NCBI GenBank assembly: GCA_030220185.1
Contig: JASPKZ010001600.1
Span: 248,001-312,000, forward strand
Length of the DNA stretch: 64,000 bases
From: Diploptera punctata
Taxonomy: Eukaryota > Arthropoda > Insecta > Blattodea > Blaberidae
Reading direction: 5' to 3'
Shown: piece after piece, positions 1-10,567 of the stretch
Layout of the letters: each line of letters opens with the position of its first letter
How positions within the stretch are numbered: position 1 is the first letter of the stretch
Notes under the pieces: generated by a model
Databases searched by the model: none
What the model was told of the DNA's origin: nothing
What the model saw: the letters and a program-made list of their open reading frames with translations, nothing else
Made by a program: the position numbers and the translations under genes

Positions 1-194
1 AAGTAGTGTGAGCTACTTAGAAGATTGGATATGAGGAGAGGTATGAAGCATTTTAATTTAATCTTAAATTAAACCTCATAGTGATTTCTTCCTATAAAAG
101 TTCAACTTTGTGTGGTTTACAATTTGGTAAATATAAATTTGTTTTAACTGAGCACCTAAGACAAAACAATTTTATGGTACAAGTCATACTATTT

Positions 195-470
195 CAGGTG
201 ATGCACCTCTTCTTTGATATTCTCCATGGTCACCTGACTTAACCCCATGCAATTTTTTTATGGGGTTACATTGAAGAACATGTATAGTGTATTTACTTCC
301 AATGCTCCGGACTTAGCAGAACTCTAAGAAAGGATTCATCAATATTGACCATAGGATGTTGGAACAGACGTGGTATGAACTGATATGCGGGATTGAGGTC
401 TGTTGCATCAACTATAAGTATATCAAGCACAGTGTGCGGCTCGTGAATTCTAGGCTAAGTGTGATCAAAA
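195..470 (+). pseudogene. mariner-type transposase, C-terminal remnant
   Basis: Conceptual translation gives a WSPDLTPCNFF stretch, the third catalytic Asp block of IS630/Tc1/mariner transposases, followed by a degenerate tail ending in a TWYELI-like segment where family members have TWxEIxYR. It resembles the C-terminal part of the element at 62618-63944. Several stops and frameshifts are present and the N-terminal two thirds are absent, so it is a dead fragment. The first ~190 bases hold nothing I recognise. Confidence 0.5.
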
Positions 471-643
471 TAAACATAAACTGATGTCTTATATGGTATG
501 TCTGTATATCCAGTTTTTGATATGCTATCAATTGGTCTGAAAAAATAAGCCATCCCAGGTATAAATCATACCCCTAAAATTTGAGGATAAAAAAAATTAA
601 GTTTGGCATCAAAACAAACTGCACCCGAAATGAGGGAAGAAAA

Positions 644-1359
644 TTATCATAAGTAATGCCACGAGCAATTTCCCAATTTATCTAGAGAATTTGGAAATCA
701 AGAATGGCATTTGTTAGGACTATTTAACGAATAAAATTAAGCTGTTTACTCACAAATCATTATTTAAATATTGTTATTTTAAAATATTTATATATTTAAT
801 GTAAACAGCGATGTTTGAAAACAAATGAGAAACGATAGGTACGCTTCATCTGCTTCTTTTGATTATCACTGCAACCAGATCATACTATTTATTGCCAAAG
901 GAATGCAATATTGTAAGAATGCTCTCTAGTGGAGAAAAAATGAAACACATCAAACTGTATATTAATTCATTTCTGATGTCGTATGATGTAAATATGACAA
1001 TTATATTTTTCTGGATTGTTACCTGGGAAAAAATACATTTAAGAAAGTGCAAACAATGGTTTCTTTTTTGGTGGTATAATCAATTGCTACAAATGTTTTT
1101 ATATTAACTCCCGCATGCGGCATGTGTTGACATTCATGCAGTATATATACAATCTGGTAGCCGTATTTCTAACGGGCTCAATCACTGCAAAATAATGGTC
1201 AGACCTGTTCAGAATATTAAAAAGGAGGAGCTTTCTTTAATATGGTAAATATAACACTGATAAATATTTCGTGAAACACGACTCTGATTGGTTGTAAAAC
1301 AGAAATCATTGAAACGTGATTGGTCATTGACTCCCATTTGGGGCATGAGTTAAATAGTC
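644..1359 (+). repeat. R710 repeat, copy 1
   Basis: About 0.7-kb interspersed repeat. Other copies lie at 2922-3376 (minus), 10568-11060 (plus, internally deleted) and 56784-57470 (plus). An 11-bp inverted repeat GACTATTTAAC / GTTAAATAGTC sits at 718-728 and 1349-1359; copy 2 starts exactly at this motif inside a LINE. No transposase is visible; the 82-codon frame inside is not conserved between copies. Most likely a non-autonomous DNA transposon. Confidence 0.7.
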
Positions 1360-1805
1360 ACAAACATTTATTTTAAATTATTGTATTATGCTGTAGAACT
1401 TAAATTTTAACACAAGACTATAGATAGAATTGAGCTCGAATGCCTACTTGGTATATCCAAGCATCCGTACTATATATCTTTGTGCAAAGTTGCCAATTCA
1501 CGATCAGTACAGAGCTAGCCCCAAAAGCAACAGAAGAAGACAATGATGATGGAAGAAGGCACAGAAAAGAGCTGCTAGTGTTTACCAAAATTTAGTGCTA
1601 AATTGAATTATGGCTATGCCTTTCCAGGCATGGTCAATCCATTCTCTTGTCATAGAATTACATCAATATCTAGACTGATGTGTATACATACGCTTTTCAG
1701 ACTTATTTCCATGATATTAGAGTAAAGCATAGCTTTCCAGACTCTATGGGATCTGTCATTGTAAGTGTTCCATGTACTGTAGGCCTATATATGTAATACA
1801 TGCAG
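1360..1805. other. unassigned AT-rich sequence
   Basis: No coding similarity, inverted repeat or tandem structure that I can recognise. Confidence 0.4.
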
Positions 1806-1918
1806 CCGACATATACACCTTAGCATAGTTGGTTAAGGCAAACACACTAAAAGCTGGAAGGTCTAGAATCTCCGACTACCCCAAGGCCCTCTTAGGACCT
1901 ACAGTGTAAATCACTTTA
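1806..1918 (+). repeat. SINE-3, degenerate and internally deleted
   Basis: The GTTGGTTAAGGCA stretch matches the A-box region and the CTACCCCAAGGCC stretch matches the 3' part of the SINE-3 copy at 35136-35440; the middle is missing. The conserved order of the two blocks supports a shrunken SINE copy. Confidence 0.5.
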
Positions 1919-1984
1919 CTTTATATAATACGACATATAATAAAAATCAATAAGTAAATAATAAGCTGAACTAAATAAAATCTA

Positions 1985-2490
1985 GTATTGAATATTTGGA
2001 GAAAAAAACATAACAGCGAGCTACATGATCTTTATGGGAAACCAGATATAATAAGAAGATTCTTCTTCTTCCTTTTATGTGATAGACCTAGCGGTCTGTT
2101 ATGGTCTCAATCCAATGTTTGAAGGGTCTTCCCAATGATCTCTTGGTCTGGTGGCTGGTAATTTAAGATTTGACGTGGTATTCTTGTTCTGCTCATTCTT
2201 CTAACATGAGATTTCCAGATAATAAGAACGTTAAGTCTTAAACTGCGATGGGTTGGTCATGTGGAACGAATGAAGAATGAAAGAGGGGCATGGAAACTCA
2301 CTGTAGGAAAACCATATGGAAAGTGTCCAGTAGGCAGGCCAAGAATGAAGTGGGAGAACATTTACCCTTGATTTTAGGGAAATGGATTTTACAGGGGATG
2401 AATGAAAAATGTTAGCTCAGGATAGGGATGTATGGAGAGCTTATGTCCCCGCAGCTATGAACTTATGGGTTTGATAGTACCAGTGAGTTA
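1985..2490 (+). pseudogene. LINE A 3' end (RTE-like), interrupted
   Basis: C-terminal end of a non-LTR retrotransposon polyprotein. It reads NSELHDLYGKPDIIRR, breaks for a nested LINE B insertion, then resumes with LRWVGHVERM, GRPRMKWEN and an acceptable C-terminus ending near a GTGAGTT tail. These motifs recur in all LINE A copies (12948-13592, 16738-17345, 28445-29130, 44870-45755, 48565-50790). Frameshifts make it non-functional. Confidence 0.75.
2058..2214 (-). mobile_element. 5'-truncated LINE B nested in LINE A
   Basis: Read on the minus strand this is the last ~50 codons of a LINE B copy (HVRRMSRTRIPRQILNYQP) ending in a GAAGAAGAA tail, the tail seen on other B copies. It is flanked by CCAGATATAATAAG at 2042-2055 and CCAGATAATAAG at 2215-2226, a target-site duplication with a 2-bp difference. 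This shows a target-primed insertion into LINE A. Confidence 0.75.
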
Positions 2491-2654
2491 TTTAGTTGGT
2501 TAATTAGGATTGAATATTTTTTTCATTCTTTAATCTTTTCGTTGGTTATATCAACAATGTTCAGTCCTAGATTTTAATTGTTTAAAATATCAATTTATTA
2601 CAAAGTTTATTTTAAAACATAAATTACTTATAACTAAGCAAATGATTCAATTAA

Positions 2655-2921
2655 GAGGGAGAAGTTATATAGTATCCTGCTGGAGTTCGGAATTCCTAAA
2701 AAGTTAGACTTATACGAATGTGTCTAAATGGCACAAAGAGTAGGGTGCGTGTAGGCAAACAGTTTTCGGACACTTTTGAAATCCAGAATAGGTTGAAGCA
2801 AGGAGATGCACTATCTCCTCTACTATTTAATTTTATACTAGAGCATGCCATTAAATCTTTAGAGAAAGAAGAAGGCTTACAACTCAATGGTATTAATAAG
2901 CTGTTAGTTTATGCTGACTAT
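2655..2921 (+). pseudogene. LINE A reverse transcriptase fragment
   Basis: Palm-domain fragment. RLKQGDALSPLLFN is the RT motif around block 4, and LLVYAD is the start of the catalytic YADD box, which is cut by R710 copy 2. Upstream the frame (LLEFGIPKKL) is broken by a stop. RTE/BovB-like clade is my best guess from the LKQGDALSPLLF style. Confidence 0.8.
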
Positions 2922-3376
2922 TTAACTCATGCCCCAAATTGGAGTCAATGACCAATCACATTACAATGATTTTTGATTTACAACCAATCACAGTCGTGTT
3001 TCGCCTAGAATTTACCAACTAATGTTTATCATAATAAAGAAAGCACCTCCTTTTAACATTCTGAATAGGTCATTGCATTATTTTGCAGTGAATGACTCAC
3101 TAAGAAATATGACTACCAGATTGTATATATAGTGCATGAATGTCAACACATACCGCATGCGGGAGTTAATATAGAAACATTTGTAGCAATTGATGGTACC
3201 ACCAAGAAAAGAAACCACTGTTTGCACTTTCTTAAATGTATTTTTCCCAGAAAAATATAATTGTCATTTTTACATCATAGGACATCAGAAATGAATTAAT
3301 ATACAGTTTGATGTGTTTCATTTTTTCTCCACTAGAGTGCATTCTTACAACATTGCGTTCCTTTGGCAATAAATAA
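2922..3376 (-). repeat. R710 repeat, copy 2, truncated
   Basis: Reverse complement of R710 from its GTTAAATAGTC end to about the middle (TTGGCAATAAATA). It begins directly inside the YADD codons of the LINE A fragment and ends against the foldback element at 3385. Confidence 0.75.
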
Positions 3377-3424
3377 TTACACAGATACTTTTTACACACT
3401 TTATATTAGCTTGACCTGTATCTA

Positions 3425-4085
3425 TGTATCTATGTAACGGAATTTTTCAACGCGATTTTCACCCACTTAAAATAATTGGATCGACTTGAAATTTTGTATA
3501 CTTGTAAAGGACCCGTGACAATACAATAATTTCATATTTGTTTTCTAAAATCCTGGCCAGAATCATCAGAAAATAAAAAAAAAAGTGTATTTGTATTTAT
3601 GTAACAGAATCTTTGAACACGATTTTCACTCACTTAGAAACATTGGATAGACTTGAAACTTTGTATACTTGTAAAGGACCCATGACAATACAATAATTTC
3701 ATATTTATTTTCTTAAATCTTGGCCAGAATCATCAGAACGTCAAAAAAAGTGTCATTGTGTCTATGTAACAGAATTTTTGAACACGATTTTCACCCACTT
3801 AGAAATATTGGATCGACTTGAAACTTTGTATACTTGTAAAGGACCCGTGACAATACAATATTTTCATATTTGTTTCTAAAGTCCTGGTCAGAATCGTCAG
3901 AAAATGAAAAAAAGTGTCATTGTGTATATGTAATAAAATCTTTGAACACGATTTTCACCCACTTAGAAACATTGGATCGACTTGAAACTTTGTATACTTG
4001 TACAGGAACCATGACAATACTATAATTTTATATTTTGTTTCTAAAATCCTGGCCAGAATCATCAGAAAATCAAAAAAATGAAAAC
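3425..4085 (+). repeat. ~164-bp tandem repeat, four units
   Basis: The block TATGTAAC...GATTTTCACCCACTTA...TTTGTATACTTGTA...CAATACAATAATTT...GGCCAGAATC recurs with starts near 3433, 3599, 3763 and 3927. Units differ by scattered substitutions. In copy 2 of the foldback element there is only one unit at each end. Confidence 0.85.
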
Positions 4086-4125
4086 TGGTATAGTAGTTTG
4101 CTGACTTGTCGACTTTTTAGTCAAT

Positions 4126-4225
4126 AGTTGTAAGAGCTCTGTTGGTAGAGCCGTAAACTCTAGTGGTATATAATTTCAGTACTCCGTAAGGTCGCTGATT
4201 CAAATCTGGCTGCGAGGATTTTTTT
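4126..4225 (+). other. tRNA-like segment inside the foldback element
   Basis: AGAGCTCTGTTGGTAGAGC resembles a tRNA D-arm/A box and GGTCGCTGATTCAAATC a T-arm/B box. The matching segment at 20620-20705 has GGTTCAAATCCGG. Spacing is longer than in a real tRNA and no full cloverleaf closes, so this is a tRNA relic within the element. Confidence 0.5.
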
Positions 4226-4337
4226 TAGAAGAGTATTACTTTTAGCTCATACTAAAATAATATCAAATTTAAAGATATTTACATTTCTATCTTATTCTGC
4301 AAAATATTAAAACTAAAAAATAAAAAATAAATAATAG

Positions 4338-4800
4338 TTTTAAAAAACTAAAACAACACGCTTTATTAGAAAACCGAACTAAAAAATGAAAAAAATAATT
4401 TTAATTTTCAACACGTTTGGGATAAAATTAAAGTGGTCAACAAATCATCTCCAACACATATAGAATAAAACTAGAGTTATCAACAAAAAAAATAAAATAA
4501 TTTTACCATCAAAAGCGTGGGGTGCTTTTTATGATTTTTACATTTTCTTCTTAGAGACTTTACTTTTACCAATATCTGTTTATTATCAAATATATTAACT
4601 GATATAGAGCACCCCACGATTTTGATGGTAAAATTATTTTATTTTTGTTGATAACTAGTTTTATTCTATATGTGTTGGATATGATTTTCTTTTTTGTTGA
4701 TCACTTTAATTTTATCCCAAGCATGTTGGAAATTAAAATTATTTTTTTCATTTTTTAATTCGGTTTTCTAATAAAGCGTGTTGTTTTAGTTTTTTTAAAC
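4338..4800. repeat. long inverted repeat with ~190-bp arms
   Basis: The left arm (4338-4526) and right arm (4606-4800) are near-complementary over their length, e.g. AACACGCTTTATTAGAAAAC against GTTTTCTAATAAAGCGTGTT. The loop is ~80 nt. The palindrome could form a long hairpin in RNA or a cruciform in DNA. Confidence 0.85.
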
Positions 4801-4864
4801 TATTATTTATTATATGTAGTACCGTGATTAGAATCTGTTTGATAATTTTATTGTATAAGGAATC

Positions 4865-5044
4865 ATGGTAGATGATAGAGAAATTGAAGAAGCCTGGAGA
4901 GTGGGACGTTCTGCATTAATTCCGGAAAAGTCTAAAGAAAGGTACAAGTTAGTGTACAAAACATTCAAGAAATGTTTTATTTTACTTACCGAACGTGTGC
5001 TTTTTGAGTCCATATCAGCATTGCGATTTCTTTTGTTTGCATAG
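4865..5044 (+). pseudogene. Crypton-type tyrosine recombinase, N-terminal fragment
   Basis: A 59-codon frame starting at an ATG reads MVDDREIEEAWRVGRSALIP then EKSKERYKLVYKTFKK. The IPEKSKxRYxxxYxxFxKW pattern is, from memory, the N-terminal SAM-like domain of Crypton-type tyrosine recombinases found in insect genomes. After KTFKK the usual W is lost and about ten residues seem missing before LTERVLFES. The catalytic R-H-R-Y domain is absent, so it is a remnant. Confidence 0.5.
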
Positions 5045-5144
5045 CAACCAGGTTAGATGTGGGAACGTTGACTTACTTCCAGTAACAAAAATATTGGTAA
5101 GTATAAGAAATTAGTCACATCGACAAAAAAAACATCCTTTATAG

Positions 5145-5535
5145 AACAAAGAAATGTATGTATAAGTTTATTGTAGAGATTATTATGTTATATGGATCAG
5201 AGATGTGGGCAGTTAAAAGGTGCCAAGCTAACGAGTTATTAGCAACAGAGATGGATTATTGGAGAAGATCATCGTCCAGATTAGAAAAAAAGAGAAATGT
5301 TGAAATAAGTAAAATGATGAAAATTGAAAGAAATGTGTTACAGACAATTGAAGAAAGACGACTAAGATGGTATGGACATCTGATAGAATCTCTAAGAAGA
5401 TCTTGGAGATGGGAAAACAAAACAGGGAGAACCTGAAGAAGGTTGGATGGACGGTTTGAGTGAACTGGGTCTTACAGATGAGGATGTTCAGGACCGATAC
5501 AAATTGAGAAGGAAAATTTCCTGAGGGTAGCGGAC
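5145..5535 (+). pseudogene. LINE C 3' end
   Basis: C-terminal region of an RTE-like LINE: LYGSEMWAVKR, MDYWRRSSSR, ISKMMKIERN and RRLRWYGHLIE. The second half of the normal end (GRPRxTW) is shifted out of frame. Other C copies are at 12113-12490 (minus), 18588-18976, 39220-39645 and 46620-46930. The longest open frame is 92 codons and starts mid-domain, so it is a 5'-truncated insertion. Confidence 0.75.
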
Positions 5536-5589
5536 AACCATCGTACTGTTAATAATTCCGAAATAACAAGAATATATTATTACGCCTGT

Positions 5590-5593
5590 CATC

Positions 5594-5630
<37 letters not shown>
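5590..5630. repeat. (ATT)n microsatellite
   Basis: Uninterrupted ATT repeats just before the SINE-1 head. Confidence 0.95.
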
Positions 5631-5977
5631 GTCCACCGCTGTGGTCTCGAGGTAGCATGCTGCCTTGTCACGCAGCGGGCCTGGGTTCGATCCCCAGTCG
5701 GGGCAGTTTTTCTGGGTGAGGTTTTCATCGGGGTTTTTCCTCACCTGTAAGACAAATGTCAGGAAAACTTTAAGGCCCAAACGGTCCCCGAAATCATATG
5801 GCCATCATCCTTATCATTATCATCTTTACCATTATCATCATCATCCTTCACCGGTGTGGAAAGCAATGGGAAGCTACCACACCTACACAATTCCCTAGTA
5901 AAGCTGCAAGCATAGCATGAAAATGCTATGATTGCAGTGAAGGACCTGCCTTCGGGCAGAATTACTATGGATGGATT
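5631..5977 (+). mobile_element. SINE-1 copy (tRNA-derived)
   Basis: About 340 bp. The head CCGCTGTGGTCTCGAGGTAG with B box GGGTTCGATCCCC resembles a tRNA gene and would carry the polymerase III promoter. The body has GTGAGGTTTTC, an ATC-rich stretch, GGAAAGCAATGGGAAGCT and a CATAGCAT-GAAA-ATGCTATG hairpin; it ends CAGAATTACTATGGATGGA. Other copies: 17659-18013, 24267-24539, 33371-33696, 33846-34142, 34414-34709, 40463-40780, 61228-61545, with a degenerate one at 61990-62180. The open frames across it are chance translations. Confidence 0.9.
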
Positions 5978-6009
5978 ATTATTAAGCTATTGCAAAAGAA
6001 CTAAATATT

Positions 6010-6712
6010 ACAAATTTCATTAATTATATTACAAATAAAAACATAAATAAACTGAAAAAGTTTAATTATATAACAGGAATACTAAAAATAACTTTGAAAA
6101 ATAAAGCCAGAAAATATACAGGACAATGGCAGTTCCTATTATTACTTAACATGGACGGTGACAACACAACAATCTGCCAGTTTACAATCAGCTGAGATGA
6201 AATTCTTCAGATCAGCATCAGGATATCAAAGGACAGACAAAAAAACACAACACAGAAATAAGACAACAACTAAAAGTAGAAGAATTGAACACACCAATAG
6301 TGAAATGCCAGTTCTAGCAGGGACAATTACAATATTATTGACAGACCGAAATTTAAATACATCATTTTTTGACCCTGCAGGTGGAGGGGACCCCATTTTA
6401 TATCAACATCTATTCTGATTTTTTGGTCACCCAGAAGTATACATTTTGATTCTTCCTGGATTTGGGATAATTTCTCATATTATTTGAAATACAGAAGAAA
6501 CTGGAAAGAACATTTAGCAAGGAAGACTGAGAACACAATACGAAAAGCAGCATACCAACTATTAAACATGAGGAAGAAGAAGCTTGGGAAGACCAAAGAG
6601 AAAATGGAAACAACAGCAATTTGGACCCAGAACAGGCTAGTAAAAAGTCTGAACCATGACGAAGAAGAAGAAAGAAGAAGACAAATAAAAAGTATTAAAA
6701 ATTTGTTCATTC
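6010..6712 (+). pseudogene. LINE B 3' end with internal insertion
   Basis: Starts within KINKLKKFNYI..., continues with [20 protein letters not shown], then after a break resumes YRRNWKEHLARKTENTIRK and ends in AAGAAGAAGAAAGAAGAAG. The break at about 6318-6484 holds ~165 bp of unrelated sequence between the EELNTPIV and KYRRNWKEHL codons. Order and motifs match LINE B at 13593-14637. Confidence 0.7.
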
Positions 6713-6788
6713 AGTTGCTTGGTGATGGACCTTTATAGCACCTACAAGTGACATTGATTTAGAGGACGATGTACAAGTTAAATAATAA

Positions 6789-6961
6789 CATGGTATATAA
6801 TATTGCTTCCGGTCCCCCAGCTTTATTCTTGTAACTGATTATGTTTAAGAATAAAGCTGCATTAAGTCCATTGATGTTACAGTAGATTTAACAACAATGA
6901 AACAGGTCTCACAGGAAGCCTCCTGCTCATTGTTGCCGGTTTATATTATATACCAGTCAAC
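6789..6961. repeat. MITE-like inverted-repeat element
   Basis: The left end ATGGTATATAATATTGCTTC and right end TTATATTATATACCAGT are imperfect inverted repeats of ~20 bp. An inner pair AGCTTTATTCTT / AAGAATAAAGCT also folds. No coding capacity. Target duplication not resolved. Confidence 0.45.
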
Positions 6962-7145
6962 TTCCCTCTTATGAGGTTCATCTTGACACAGATACCTGCT
7001 CAAGACTCACATACGAAAAAAAGAAAAAACAAGTATGTGTTAATTTTTTACTTTTATAGGAACAAATCACGAGGATTATTTTTTTTTAAATACCTCTCTT
7101 CTAAGTAGATCGTGATTTCGGGTTCATGGCAAATGAGAGATGTGA

Positions 7146-7217
7146 AACATTTTATTTTATGTTAGTGTTCATTTTACTTTAGGCTATGTTATAAATATCG
7201 TATAATAGATTTCACAG
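7146..7217 (-). repeat. R710 right-flank fragment
   Basis: The reverse complement (TCTGTGAAATCTATTATACG...CATAGCC) matches the sequence just beyond GTTAAATAGTC in R710 copy 3 (11017-11065). Suggests that the full repeat extends further right than copies 1, 2 and 4 show. Confidence 0.5.
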
Positions 7218-7499
7218 ATTTTGTATTGCCATCTAAAGACAAGAACCTCGAAAAATTCTAGGGATATAATTATATATTTTTCCCATTACTTATGCATTAT
7301 ATGTAGTGTTTTAAGAACGTACAAAATAGTAGGAAATGTTAGCAATAACGAAACTATAAAAATAAAATGATACAAAACATATTTAAATCAATTAATGGAC
7401 TATGAAATAACGAAAAATAAAATAATAATAAAAAATCACCAGAAGAGTCTACAAACCTAAATCCCAGGTCAAGAGCGACAACAGAATAACCCTTTACGA

Positions 7500-7600
7500 G
7501 AAAAAAATTAACCACTAGATTGATCGGGAATCGAACCGGGGACCTTACGAACTGTAGTCACAAGTTCTGACCACAAGACTATTAAGTTACCGATTGTGTC
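7500..7600 (-). mobile_element. SINE-7 head (tRNA-derived)
   Basis: On the minus strand a TCGGTAACTTAATAGTCTTG segment is followed by GGTCCCCGGTTCGATTCCCG, a good B box. A related copy is at 44583-44685. Only the head is recognisable. Confidence 0.5.
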
Positions 7601-8160
7601 TGCTGCAATAATAGTTTATTTATGAGTAATAACTTTTTTATATCGTTATGTATATTATATATTATAAATGATGTAAGAAAATTTTGTTAAAATAATATTA
7701 TGAAATATTTAAACTACATTTAGGTTAAATCTATCCTCATGGCAACAATTATATAACCTATTCTTTTGTGAATCTGTGCTCCATTTTAAAATATTTGTCA
7801 TCGAGAATGAATGTAATAAAAGGCTTTTTATAATGTTTTTTTTTTCCTAGCAGGTGCATTATTAATATTATGTACCCATTAAACAATCGCTAAAGTGTTT
7901 TATTTTGCGTCAAATATAAGGAAACGTTCATCAATTACAAAAAAATATGGCGGAATCTATAATCAGCAGACCGTAAGAGTTCGCCATTTTCTTTTTTTTT
8001 TTATGATAATTAGGGGAGAAGATATATGAATCAATTCACATGTAAAGTTCTACATATCTGTTACACTGCACAGCAAATACAGTGTTTATTAGTAAGAATT
8101 TTCAATTGAGATGCGTAAAATCATGTATAAAAGTGATATTTGGATTATTAGTTAGAGGGT
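7601..8160. other. unassigned AT-rich sequence
   Basis: No gene, repeat unit or inverted repeat recognised. Confidence 0.4.
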
Positions 8161-10190
8161 AAAAGTATACTAACTAGATTCGACCCACAGATGTCACTGA
8201 ACGCTCATTTCCGCTGGAGTTCGACTGTCAGTTTCGTTATAATTTTCGACAGTAGATGGTAGAAGGACAGCTAAATTTAAACATAATAATTTTTCTTGGA
8301 TTATTCAAATATATCGTAAATAATTAGTTAATTATCTATTAGTATTGTGTTTAAAAGTCTTTATATTTATGGAATAGGTAAACCACTTCAAATTCATAAC
8401 CTAGAATTTCATATTGAAATATTTTCAACGCATGTACCAGCTTTTGATATGAAGTACAATTTTTATACACAATAATACCTAATTTCGCCGATTATACACT
8501 CTTCCGCATATGTGTATGCGTTGAACTGGATGCCTTATAACCGTTGGCCAAGAGAGACCATGGTTTTTTTTCCCAGGTATCTTGAGTTACGCCTTCGGTT
8601 TTAAGGTTGTCCTAATGTTCCTAATTTTTGGCGTGGGTTTGAGGCTTAGTCCTTAAACCCCTAAATCAAAACCCGACAGATGGCATTATCTATTAGTAGG
8701 CCTATTGTGTTTAAATGTCTTTATATTTATGGAATAGGTAAACCACTTCAAATTCATAACCTAGAATTTCATATTAAAATATTTTCAACGCATGTACCAG
8801 CTGTTGATATGACGTACAATTTTTATACACAATAATACCTAATTTCGCCGATTATACACTCTTCCGCATATGTATATGCGTTGAACTGGATGCCTTATAA
8901 CCGTTGGCCAAGATAGACTATGATTTTTTTCTTCCTGGCATCTTGAATTACGCCTTCGGTTTTAAGGTTGTCCTAATGTTCCTAATTGTTGGCGTGGGTT
9001 TGAAGGCTTAGTCCTTAAACCCCTAAATCAAAACCCGACAGATGGCAGAACGATGTTTAAATAGAATAAATGTTGTATTATTCTGATACATCGTACATAA
9101 TTAGCTAAACATCTATCTCTGACATGACATTTTATTCACTATCATTATTTCACTTTCGCACTTTGCCTCAAGTTTCATTATAGTATAACCCTCGAAAGGG
9201 GACCCTGAAACATCGGACTTCCCCACGCCATAGGAAGTCAACACTGTTTCATGAGTTTAGAGTTTATTTTATTTTTTATGTGTTTCAATATATTTATATC
9301 TACATAATTACCTTATAACCGTTGGCCAAGATAGACCATGGTTTTTTTCCTAGGTATCTTGAGTTACGCCTTCGGTTTTAAGGTTGTCCTAATGTTCCTA
9401 ATTTTTGGCGTGGGTTTGAGGCTTAGTCCTTAAACCCCTAAATCATAACCCGACAGATGGCATTATCTATTAGTAGGCCTATTGTGTTTAAATGTCTTTA
9501 TATTTATGGAATAGGTAAACCACTTCAAATTCATAACCTAGAATTTCATATTAAAATATTTTCAACGCATGTACCAGCTGTTGATATGACGTACAATTTT
9601 TATACACAATAATACCTAATTTCGCCGATTATACACTCTTCCGCATATGTATATGCATTGAACTGGATGCCTTATAACCGTTGGCCAAGATAGACCATGG
9701 TTTTTTTCTTCCAGGCATCTTGAGTTACGCCTTCGGTTTTAAGGTTGTCCTAATGTTCCTAATTGTTGGCGTGGGTTTGAGGCTTAGTCCTTAAACCCCT
9801 AAATCAAAACCCGACAGATGGCAGAACGATGTTTAAATAGAATAAATGTTGTATTATTCTGATACATCGTACATAATTAGCTAAACATCTATCTCTGGCA
9901 TGACATTTTATTCACTATCATTATTTCACTTTCGTTCTTTGCCTCAAGTTTCATTATAGTATAACCCTCGAAAGGGGACCCTGAAACATCGGACTTCTCC
10001 CCGCCATAGGAAGTCAACACTGTTTAATGATTTATTTTTTATGTGTTTAAATATATTTATATCTACATAATTAGTAAAGCACTTCAATTTGATAACCCAG
10101 CATTTCATACTAGAATATTTTCAACGAATGTACCAACTATTGACTTGTACAATTTTTATACTTGATAATACTTATTATATATGATCGTAA
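8160..10190. repeat. higher-order tandem array (P and Q blocks)
   Basis: A ~360-bp block P (from ATTATCTATTAGTA to GACAGATGGC) and a ~260-bp block Q (from AGAACGATGTTTAAATAG to TCTACATAATTA) are arranged Q-like, P 8331-8684, P 8685-9046, Q 9047-9310, partial P 9311-9461, P 9462-9822, Q 9823-10073, diverged P to ~10190. P contains CGCCTTCGGTTTTAAGGTTG and a GGGTTTGAGG...AAACCC pairing; Q contains CCCTCGAAAGGGGACCC. Copies of P differ by a few per cent. No protein-coding frame is kept. Confidence 0.9.
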
Positions 10191-10567
10191 TCTCCCCATT
10201 ATCATAGGACATCAGTCATTCTTTATACATAATTTTACGTGGATTTTAGGGAGTTTCTTAAAATACATAAATTTAGACTCGGCTTCTCAACAGAAGCGCC
10301 TATGAGACTAATACGTTAATATATTTGTATATGATTTTCTGTTTATGCCATTTCCATTTACTACGCTAATGAAAACTAAAAACTAAACTTAATGTAGGGC
10401 CTACAGCATAGGTCAATCATGATACATAATTTCCCACTATTTTGAACGTTTTCTAACGCTTCTCAAAATATTAAATATAATTCATAAGAAATAAAAAAAC
10501 ACACACACGCACACACGAAGTATATTAGATCCTAAGAATTTTTCAAAGCCGTTAGATGACAGCACAT
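10191..10567. other. unassigned AT-rich sequence
   Basis: A short ACACACACGCACACACG run at ~10500 is the only structure noted. Confidence 0.4.

Larger units (their letters stand above)
3385..4815. repeat. foldback element, copy 1 (right end missing)
   Basis: A composite non-coding element shared with 20355-21435. It contains, in order, a terminal block starting TTTACACACTTTATATTAG, about four ~164-bp tandem units, a tRNA-like segment, and a long inverted repeat. Copy 2 shows that the terminal block should recur inverted at the far end; here that end is lost. Confidence 0.75.

Noticed and set aside
3550..4080. CTGATGA on the complement of each 164-bp foldback unit followed by a GAAAAC, suggesting another hammerhead
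   Set aside because: The intervening TTCTGGCCAGGATTTTA does not make a stem II at the required spacing between the CUGAUGA and GAAA boxes.
3425..4085. CRISPR-like regular repeats
   Set aside because: The ~164-bp units are directly tandem with no unique spacers, in a eukaryotic repeat; not a CRISPR array.
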